Assembly (NCBI GenBank): GCA_009823395.1
Contig: CM020502.1
Coordinates: 19,252,444 to 19,316,443 of the forward strand
Length of the DNA stretch: 64,000 bases
DNA from: Thamnaconus septentrionalis
Taxonomy: Eukaryota > Chordata > Actinopteri > Tetraodontiformes > Monacanthidae
Direction: 5' to 3'
The position numbers and the translations under genes were made by a program. This document shows, in pieces, positions 1 to 22,900 of the stretch. Below the pieces are notes generated by a model. That model ran no database searches. It was not told the DNA's origin and saw only the letters and a list, made by a program, of their open reading frames with translations. The stretch's first letter is position 1. Each line of letters starts with the position of its first letter.

Positions 1-12968
<12,968 letters not shown>

Positions 12969-13220
12969 GAGCCACATTCCCGCAAAACCCCGGCACTGAA
13001 TGCTGTTTTTACGTTGAGCCCAGAAAATGTTTTGATTTGTGCAAACCTCATTTTGTTCATTTGGCAGACATGAACGACTGCAATCGTGTTTTCTAGGAAT
13101 ATTTTGTACAAAAAAAGAAATCAGTAAAAATCATTTACACCAGATTTGTGTGCAGCTGCTTGTTTTGATGCTTTTTTTTTTTAGATACAAAAAATAAAAA
13201 CGTAACGATTTGAGGTTTAA
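12969..13220 (+). other. cpsf1: CPSF1 3' UTR (inferred)
   Basis: Non-coding sequence between the CPSF1 stop codon and the first AATAAA-type signal downstream. No ORF or recognised repeat. The end is inferred from the poly(A) signal at 13193-13198. Confidence 0.6.
13193..13198 (+). terminator. Candidate poly(A) signal of CPSF1 (AATAAA)
   Basis: Canonical AATAAA, 225 nt after the CPSF1 stop, followed by T/G-bearing sequence. It is the first canonical hexamer after the stop on this strand. Confidence 0.6.
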
Positions 13221-13242
13221 ACAAAAAGCAATTTATACATAG

Positions 13243-13253
13243 TTTATTTTATT
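13243..13253 (-). terminator. Candidate double poly(A) signal of ADCK5 (AATAAAATAAA)
   Basis: On the - strand two overlapping AATAAA hexamers lie about 690 nt downstream of the ADCK5 stop. Only about 45 bp separate them from the CPSF1 signal on the other strand, so the two transcripts probably end within a few tens of bases of each other. Confidence 0.45.
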
Positions 13254-13330
13254 AGTAAAAATACACAGTATCCTTATTTTGATTTTAAAAACAAAGCTCG
13301 TATGTGAACTTAACCGAAGAAAACGGGTTC

Positions 13331-13361
<31 letters not shown>

Positions 13362-13944
13362 CAAGAGGTAGAGCCTTTCATTAATGATAAATATTATTTT
13401 TAAAAACACATTTGTTGAAATGGAGGACTGACTTTTTATGTTTCTAGCAAGTATAATCCTCACAGTAATTGCTGAAATAAAAAGGATGAACCCCCCCCAA
13501 CACAGTACACCCAACCAAGAATACTGAGCAATTTTAGGCTACTTCGCAGATGAGTCGAGACCAACATCAAAAACTTCCTTGGCAATAAAAATCAGATTAA
13601 ATTCTAAAACATTCTGTCATCGCGTGGATTAAAAAGAATAAAAGGCGGGAAGCTGTGGTTGAAATGTTTTGCAGTGGAATCCTTTGATAGGTCCTCTAGA
13701 GTCCTTCGAGGACCTGTTGTGAATTCCGCTGCCCTATATGTGTTACCTGTCTTCCAAACAAACTGCAGTTGAAATCACTTTTGAATGTCAAATCAATCTG
13801 TTATGAGGATTTCAGTTAAATAGTCATTATTTTAAGTTTAAAACCGCTTGATTTCCATGCGGTTGAGATCGTTCTTCCTGGGGGAAAACATCACCACCCC
13901 CTTCTGGTGTGCAGCGGAACTGCGCGTCTTCGTAAAACAGTCCG
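13254..13944 (-). other. adck5: Probable ADCK5 3' UTR
   Basis: A 690-bp stretch without a gene between the ADCK5 stop codon and its candidate poly(A) signal. It holds a homopolymer A run of about 29 bases (13335-13363, a T run in the transcript) and otherwise AT-rich unique sequence. Confidence 0.4.
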
Positions 13945-16900
13945 CTATCTGAGGTACTCGTACACCTCGGGGTCCAGGGCGACGAGCCCCAGGTAGGACA
14001 GCAGCCTCAGGACAGAGCGCGTCAGGCTCATCGTGGTCATCTCCCACCTGCCAAAGAGGTGTCGTTAAAACCCCGCTCGCATATTTTTTTTTGCCACTGA
14101 GCGGTTTAACGTTCGTTACCTCAGGGCCACCTCGAACTTGACGCCCTCCCACATGCTCCTCGCCCAGCGGAAGAGCCAGAGCCGCGGCAGCATCCCCGTC
14201 CTCTCGGCCTGGATCTTGCCCCATCCTCGCACCGCGCTAGATGAAAAAGTGAGACGACGACAGGTGTGATAGAAGTTTTGGAAAACCTTCAACCCTGCCA
14301 AGAAGATCAAGAAAGAAGTTCACCTTCCAATTGTACTCGCGCTCACTCACCTCTTGGCCATGACAAAGTAGCGGTCCACCGGCGCCCCCAGCGTGATGTT
14401 GATGCTCCGCACCGTGTTGATGTTGCGGAAGACGAGCAGCATGGGCCGCGGCATGGACTTGAGCACCTGCATGATGCTGCCGAAGCGCTCGGTGGCCATC
14501 TCGCGCATGTAGGCCGTCTCCTCGCCGCTCAGGACGTTGGACAGGCCCAGCTGCCCCATGTTGATGGGCCGCTGCAGCAGCATCTCGCAGAACAGGAAGT
14601 ACTCTGCCGATGGGAAGAGCACAGGTAGGTGGATTTTTATTGTATTCTTTTTCTGTTTTATATTCTATATGTATGCATGTAGGGGTGGGAATCGTTAGGT
14701 ACCTGACGATTCAATTCGATTCCGATTCAGAGGGCTATGATTCAAATAATCGCGATTACCACAATATTTATATTTTATTTTTCCCCTCCCTCACTGTGTG
14801 ACTAATAAACCAAGTGCTTTCTAATGATCCATATTGAATAGACCAATTTACTTTCTATTATCTTTTATTGATTCAGCTGACACTCATTGTTGATGAAGCG
14901 AGCAGTTAGGGTGGCATAGGAATCTGTGGAAATCGATGTCCACGCATCACACCTTAGAGCTACCCTACCTGCTTTTTTCAGTGACTCAACAACTTCCGTT
15001 TTGGCATCGTTGTAAAGTGCAGGGATGACTTTATCTCTAAAAGTACCTCGAGTTGGGACGACGTATCTTGGCTCCAAAGCATGCAACATACCGCGGATGA
15101 GTTCCAGCCTTATTAAAAAAAATTAGTTTTTTTTAAATTTGTAAATCATTTCATAACTGGCAATGTCATAATCGCGATTAATCTAAGAAATTATTTTTTC
15201 CCACCCCTATTTGTGTTTTGTGTAACAAGTTGCGCTCAAATTGTAGAGTCACCTTTGACCCCGAGCGTGTTGGAAAACTTTTCCATGGCCGCCTCGTCCC
15301 TCAGAACGATGGCCCTCCACAGCTTGCAAAGGGCCGCTCGATCGCTACGGTGAAAGAGTTGGCAGTCAGAAAAGCTAGCTTAGCATTCCCACGAGGTCAT
15401 ATTTCCCTATTAAGCTGGATAATCTTACCGCTGACTGAGGTATTCATACAGGCCGTGATCTAAGAGCACCAACTCGGCCTTGTTGTCGCGACCCCGTCTC
15501 ACCAACACTGCCAAAAAAAAAAAACATCCACAATAGTCTGATCTGCTTTAAACACTGGACCGTTAATTCATGGTTGGCTAAGCACACCAAAGCACACTAT
15601 TGAATGGTGCACTTCACACCCTTGTTTGCTGTAAAGAATGGTGGTTCTATTTTTCTCTTTGATTACTTGTAAAAAAAAAAAAAAAATAATAATTCCGTTT
15701 CCTCCTCCGTCCATACACAACGCGCCATTTTCACTTGAAGTGAACTGGTCATGTGACGTGTAAATGCGGAAATAAGTGTTTCAATGACACCTCACCTCAT
15801 GAGAGCGGGAAAACCTTTTAGTGATATTTGAGAGGTTTTTTGAAGTTTCAGTGTTTCGATGACCAGTTTTTTATTGCGATATTTAGGTCATTGCGCAATT
15901 CTAGGGGTAATGGAAACGCAGCTAGTGTTGTTCGACACACTAGCGTACCGTGAGATAATGCCAGGCGTGCCATGAAAAATTATCCGATTTCACTTAATTG
16001 AAACCCACCGTTTCCAGGATGAGGGTCGGCGTGGATGAAGCCGGTGTAGAATATCTGCTCAGCAAACGTCTGGATTAGCTTGTCTGCAGTCTGGAAAACG
16101 GTGGAGGAGGCGGTGAGCACAAATCGACAGTGAGCGACTCCGTTACTATATTGTCGTTTTATCGTTATTGTTATTTTTCGACTCACGTCTTTCAAGCTCA
16201 GCCCCTGCCTCTTGATTTCCTCCACGTTGTTGATTTTGCAGCCGTCGCAGAACTCGGCGGTCAAAACCCTCTGTGTTTTTCCGAGCGGGAGGCAGACAGA
16301 ACAGGGGCTTCAACGCCGCTCAAATAGTTGCGTGCTCGTGATTTTTGTGCGTTTATTTTTTCAGAGGCTCACCTTGCTCGTGTGCTGCCAGAAGACTTTG
16401 GGAACGGAGACGAAGGCAAAGTGCTTCAGCTCCTCGGCGCAGCGCTCGGAGTTCCTGCCCTCGTTCTCGAAGTCCAGCTCTTGGGCCAACGTTTCCTTCA
16501 GGTCCTGACAGTGAGCGGGGCACTTTATTACGATTACGATACTACAACTGCTCGCTGTCTTTGCTGAAGTTCAAATCGAGCATCAGAATGAGGATTACAA
16601 AGGGAATTCGAAGTTCTGGTGTGTAAAATATTTCAGCAGAACCCGTTATTGAAGGAAGCTAACCTGACAGCGCCTTTCGTATTTTGGGCTTTCTTGAAAA
16701 TATAGTGGCACAAGATGGCAGCTAACTAGGAGCAAGAGCCTTATTGCTCTATGTATATTGTTATATATACGAGAAGCGTTCTAAGGGTAGGAAAACTAAA
16801 TGACGTTTATTGTACTGTGAGTATATACTTTTATTAATGTATTTATGGGCAGTATATTAAGATTTTACTAATATAAAAATCATAAATCAGGCCAAATATC

Positions 16901-19900
16901 ACACTGGACCTTTCGCAAACTTCTGCTGATCGACTGGGATTTTCACCACATCAAAACCATCGCTAGGCTTTACAGAGAACGGTCCCGACAAAAAGAGAAA
17001 TCATCAAGTCAGGAAGCACAACCCTTGTATGTAAAACAATACACCGGCCGCTTTGGAAAGCCTAATAAAGTGGCTGGCAGCCGTCCGCATTCAGCCGCGT
17101 GCAGCCAGCAGGGAAAGCAAGAAGTGAAATAAAAACGTCTCGGCACCTTGAGCACCCATCGGAACCCGAAGCTGGGGTGCATGAACTTAACGATGTCCAG
17201 CAGGATCTCGATGGTTCGGATGTCTCCGTCGAAGCGGTCCCTGAGATCAATGTACTGCACCTGTGGGATCAGAATCACCGACAATAACGAGTCTGAACCT
17301 AATCCGGCGAAAAAGAGATTACCACACCACGGCGGTGGCCTGTTCGTTTGTTTGTTTGTTTGTTTGTTTGTTTGTTTTCCCTGCTGAGCTGCAACGGGAT
17401 TCCTCTGCCGGATCAATGAACCCAAGAGGGAATTGAAGTCGGAGCCCTTGATTGCGTTAGCCGTCAGCTGCGCCGTGCTATTTACTTAACGTGGCCTTTT
17501 TTCCCCTTTGGAGTTTGGGACTGATCAATGGTTACCACCAACCTGAAGAATTCTTACCCCTGGATTTTCTAGTACAGGGCTGCTTATGACTTGTACTTGG
17601 AAGAAATTACACAAATAGTAAGTAAGCCATAAAATAGGTGTATTTCATCCATTTATTCAGTGATTTAAGAGTCATTTCAATAAAGAGCTAAATACCATGG
17701 GGCATCAAAGACACTGAGTTTGTCCAAAATCAGTGGGTCGGGGCGACTGTGGCTCAGAAGGTAGAGCGGGTTGTCCAATGACCGAAAGGTTGGCGGTTCA
17801 AATCCCACATTGTGTCCTTGGGCAAGACACTTAACCCTAAATTGCTGCCAGTGGGGCTGGCGCGCATTGCATGGCTGCGGCCACCCATTGGAGTATGAAT
17901 GTGTGCATGAATCGGTGAATGAGAGGCCATTGTAAAGCGCTTTGGGGTACTGTGAAGGTGCTGGAAAAGCGCTGTATAAGTGCAGTCCATTTTACCATTA
18001 AAAAGCACATGGTTTCAACACATCCCATGACATATTTTTCCATCCTATGAGGTGGGTCACTGAATCACTCCATCCATCTGCTGCTGCTCCGGCCCCCTCT
18101 GTCAAATTTTAGAGCCGATTTTGGCCCCACCAGTCAAAAAGTTCCCCCAGCCCCGATTTACACCAACCCAAATCCATCACTTAGAAAATATGAATGCAAA
18201 ATAAAGGCAGTAGCTACTTCACTTGCTTGTGTGTATTAATGTAGAAAACCGCTTTATAATTCAATAAGATAATAAAACAGTCACACTTTGCCGACTACTA
18301 CAAGTGTCTAGTTTCATCCCGTCTCCCAAAACTGACCTGACTTTGCTCATCACAGTCTTCTCTAACGATAAACTAACAGGCGGTCTCGGGGTCTCGGCGG
18401 CCCACCTTGACCGCCACGGGGGTCCCGTCGTGCAGCTCCGCCCTGTGGACCTGCGCCAGGCTGGCGGCGGCGATGGGCTCGTAGTCGAACGTTTTGAAGA
18501 GATCCCGCGGGCTCTTGTCAAAGTCTTCCTGGAAGAGCGCGTCCACCTGGCGGGAGAGATCCCAAAATAAGCCATGAGAAAGTTTCACGCCGTGCTGAGA
18601 GTCCGACGGTGTTTCTGCATACGTCCCCCGGCTCTAGCGTGGTCTCACCTCCCTGTACCTCCTGTTCAAGGCCTTGTCCTCCAGGATCTGCAGGGTGCGG
18701 ATGTATTCCGGGGGCAGCAGGTGGTTGAAGGAGCACAGGCCCTGGCCCAGCTTGATATATATGCCGCCGTTCCGCAGCGCGCCCTCCACAATGTGGTCCG
18801 CCGCCCTCTGGTGACAGGCCGACACCTTGCTGGCGTAGGATGGGCTGCTCTGGCACCGGGTAGGGCAGCAGTGAGCGCAGGGGTCAAAAGTATTCACATT
18901 CTGGACTTAAGTAACTATGTAACTAAGGATACTTGCGTGAAAAAGTGTTAAAAGTACAGATTCAACTTCTTGACTTAAGTAAAAGTAAGAAAGTACAGTT
19001 TCTGAAATGTACTACAGTAAAAAGTAAAAAATACTTTTTTTTGGCATTAATGAAACAATACATTTGTAGATAATTTTCCAAAAATGAAAAAGTTGTGACA
19101 AAATAATAAGGTCTTGGTGAGCGTCTGGATTATTTTTTTTTAACAGCTTTGCTACTCAATACTACAGTTTCTCTTCATTTTCCAACTGCAGCACAACAAA
19201 AATTGTAATCAGCGGTAGTAATCACCAGTGAGTTATTATTGGATGTTTATGCTTTTAATAACAATAACCAGTGTTGTTTTCTACATGTTTATTTTTCTCT
19301 GTACTGAAACATACTAGACATTGACCTGAAGGCCGAGGTACTCTAACCTCCCTCTAAAATATCACCCACTTTTATATTGAACTACACAACAGCAGAGTTC
19401 AAATGGCTCCACTTCAACAACTACTGCAGTAAAAATAATAATAAGTGAATTACTTTGAACAGAGCTTGTATCTTTTAAAGACTTTGAAACACAAAAGCAA
19501 CAAGTATGCGTTTCCAATGTGAGAAGTACAAAATACAGACGTTTGTGGCCAAAGGCAAGGAGTAAAAGTAAAAAGTCGTCAGAAAAAGAAATACTCAACC
19601 CTGAAAACTCTGAGAAAGTACAGTCACAAAGTTTTTGTACTCTGTTACTTCCCACTTCTGGCAGTGACTGTCAGTATGGTACAAAAAAACAAAAACTTGT
19701 GTGGTGCCAACTGAGTGACGCAATGCTAATTTTGTCCCACAATTTGAAAGCTTTCTGTTGGAACCTGTGTAAAAAATTTCAGAGTTGAAATCCCAGTGAT
19801 GCGGCTCGTTTTCAGGGTGTTGAGGTTATCAGCGGTGTTCCCTGATAACGAAAGGACGTCATTTCAAATGGTACTTAACGCTCAAGGTCAAACACCAACA

Positions 19901-22900
19901 CACATGTTAATCATTAAAGGTCCATCTTATCTATCTTTTTTTTTTTTTTTTAGAAATGCTGGATGACAAAACGAGGTCTGGAGTTCCAGCTTCCTGGCCT
20001 CCTCCCGTCTCTCTTTGCGGAACGTGCTTTTCAGTTTATGGTAATAAAAGCCCAAAACTTGCCATCAGCCCTGAAAGTCCGTGGCGCAGTGGTTCAGCCT
20101 TACCTCATGGAGTCCACGCACAGCCACATTGGTGGTCCACCAGTAATCCACAGAGATGAAGATGCCCACAGAAAGAGACCTGGGGAGACGAGGAAATCAC
20201 ATTTTTTGTGTATTTATCCATACATTCTTTAATAATTTAGATAATCAGGCAGAAGACAAAGAGAACCCGAGGCGCGGTTTTAAATGCGAGTTCCAGTGTT
20301 GCAACGTGATGGACAGGCAACAGTGTGTGGGTTACAGAGTAGCTCCAAAGATAAAAATTCAACTGCCTGCCTGTTGAGCCACTTCAATCATCATCTTCAG
20401 TGGGCGGGGCATGTGGAGGTCTACTGGATCTGCTGAATTGAAACTGACTTGTGTCATAACCCGGCTGTAGAGTTATGACAATAACGGAAGGGACACTGCG
20501 GATTGCGGTAAATCAAAATGTTTTATTATAACAAAATAGATAATTTAAGCCAAATAATGAAATCTATAGTGTGTTTGTCAGTATTATCAGTAGTGTTAGT
20601 GTGGATGAGTGAATAATAGGATGTGGGGTGTTGTCAGGTGCAAAAAAGAACAAAAGAAGTTGAGAGTCGGCCAGTCGCCCATGGCTGCTGAGTGGAGAAT
20701 GGGGAAGAGACCGAGCGGCACACGCAGTCGGCCTTTTATCCTGCGGGGGGCACCGGCACAGGTGTCCTAATCGGAAGATGCCACTCCCACATCCACCGCT
20801 ACCTTGAAATGCAAAAACAGCTGGGAGCCGCAACAAGTTATATTGAGACAGGGCCGTCACACCCCCTTAAAGTTGGTGTCCCAAAGGGATCACCAACACA
20901 CTCTAATCTCATTTACTTTACGTTTGTAAACAAAAGTTAATACAATATAATTCCTGTGAAAACAAAACAAACAAACAAAAAAACAATACACCACCCCCTG
21001 TCCAGTATACTCAACCTAAACTTCATCCACCCAACTTCAGCAACCCCGGTACCTGAGAAGCAAATAAAGAAGAAGGACGGAGCAAGAACAGGTGTGTAGT
21101 TCAGTACTGCAGGGCAATATACCAAGTTCAAACTCCACGGACTTGACACTACTGAGGAGCACGAGACAACACGTCGGCAATCCTGTTGTCCGACCCCTTG
21201 ATATGTCTTATGTCCAGGGTCTCCGGAGACGGAGTGGCAATAAAATCTTCCACAGCAGACATATTGGGCAGACCAACTTGACCAACAACGAGCAAACAGG
21301 CCCGATTAACCCCAAGTTTCCCGCTACCTAAAGACCAACGCGACTACCTAAGCTCTCCCCTAGTCTTCATGCAGCTACTTGCGGCGGGTATTTATGCACT
21401 GGCTACGCTGGTACGGGAGAGCTGATGTTACCCTCCCGAAACCACGGACATGCTCCCAAGCAAAGCTAACCACTTTCGCCACAACACTACCCCCCACCAG
21501 TCTGCTCAACGAACTCAAAGGAGAACGTCGCTACAACCTACAAGGGAAAACTCCTTACCGCTTCGAACAAGTTACGCACGGGGCACCACGAGGTGTCATC
21601 GGACCAGCTGCTAACAGCACAGACAAAGAGCAAACCCACACCTGTTATCACAAAACACCGGTAACAAACTATTTTTCAAGCTGTCCTTGTTTAACCATAC
21701 CCAAACTATTCAACTCACCAAACTGAACCAGAGCAAAAGCAGAATACCTTTCACGCGAAAAGTATGTGAGCGACCAGAAGCTTGCGCTACCTGTCAACAA
21801 AGGTGCGCGTCGTGACCGCTCCAAGCATTACGCACCGATGCACCGAACTCCAAAGTGCTCCGCACCACGCAGGCTACGAGCAATACTGCTCCAATAATGC
21901 CATCGACCCCAAATAAGCTATTTCAGCCCAAAGCGCACTATCAATACCAAATGCTAAAGAGTATAAAGTTCACTGAATTACCTTAAAGCAGCCCCCATAT
22001 TGTCATAACCCGGCTGTAGAGTTATGACAATAACGGAAGGGACACTGCGGATTGCGGTAAATCAAAATGTTTTATTATAACAAAATAGATGATTTAAGCC
22101 AAATAATGAAATCTATAGTGTGTTTGTCAGTATTATCAGTAGTGTTAGTGTGGATGAGTGAATAATAGGATGTGGGGTGTTGTCAGGTGCAAAAAAGAAC
22201 AAAAGAAGTTGAGAGTCGGCCGGTCGCCCATGGCTGCTGAGTGGAGAATGGGGAAGAGACCGAGCGGCACACGCAGTCGACCTTTTATCCTGCGGGGGCA
22301 CCGGCACAGGTGTCCTAATCGGAAGATGCCACTCCCACATCCACCGCTTCCTTGAAATGCAAAAACAGCTGGGAGCCGCAACAAGTTATATTGAGACAGG
22401 GCCGTCACACTTGGCAAAATACAAATATGTATCTTTAATTACACAAATTCACTGGGAAAAAAAACAACAACTCTTGAATATTTTTGGTAATCCAAATTAA
22501 ACACAGAGAGGCTCCACCAGTAAGGAGGAGGCCAGATGGCACCACCACCAGTGGTTCTAAACTGGTGGAGTCTCAGGACCCACATTTACCCACCACAACT
22601 TAAGAAAACTAGTGTACTATTCAGTTATTGAACAACTGAACGTGTTGGCGCCACGTTGTTTACGTTCTAAATTGCAGATGACAATAAACTAATGAAGTCG
22701 TAATAACATCTTTCAATGAACCTGATTGATCAGAGCATTCTGGGATTTGTAGTATTAGTGCTACATGTGCTGTATAATAGCAACAGGCCAGCCCTAGCAG
22801 TGATTTTGTATTGCTCTGCTATGCCAAATTTGGCCCACCGTGTGATTATATTTGGCCCGCGGGCCAGAGATTGACGCCTAAAGGGCTAAATGAATCAACC

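Larger units (their letters stand above)
20452..22409 (-). mobile_element. Internally deleted Ty3/gypsy LTR retrotransposon
   Basis: Two direct repeats of 410 and 409 bp (20452-20861, 22001-22409) with TG...CA ends, flanked by the 4-bp direct repeat CTTG (20448-20451, 22410-22413). On the - strand a purine run (AAGGGGG) precedes the downstream LTR and the LTR holds AATAAA, so the element reads on the - strand. The 1.1-kb interior keeps only the end of an RNase H domain ([15 protein letters not shown] at about 21160-21220), then a stop; gag, protease, most of RT and integrase are missing. It lies in ADCK5 intron 20180-22917 in the gene's sense orientation. Confidence 0.9.

Noticed and set aside
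17738..17810. A tRNA gene
   Set aside because: A and B boxes are present but the acceptor and anticodon structure are not, and the sequence continues into a SINE body.
21379..21726. 115-codon frame inside the gypsy element on the + strand
   Set aside because: Antisense to the element, no recognisable domain, and the only retroelement motif found is on the other strand.
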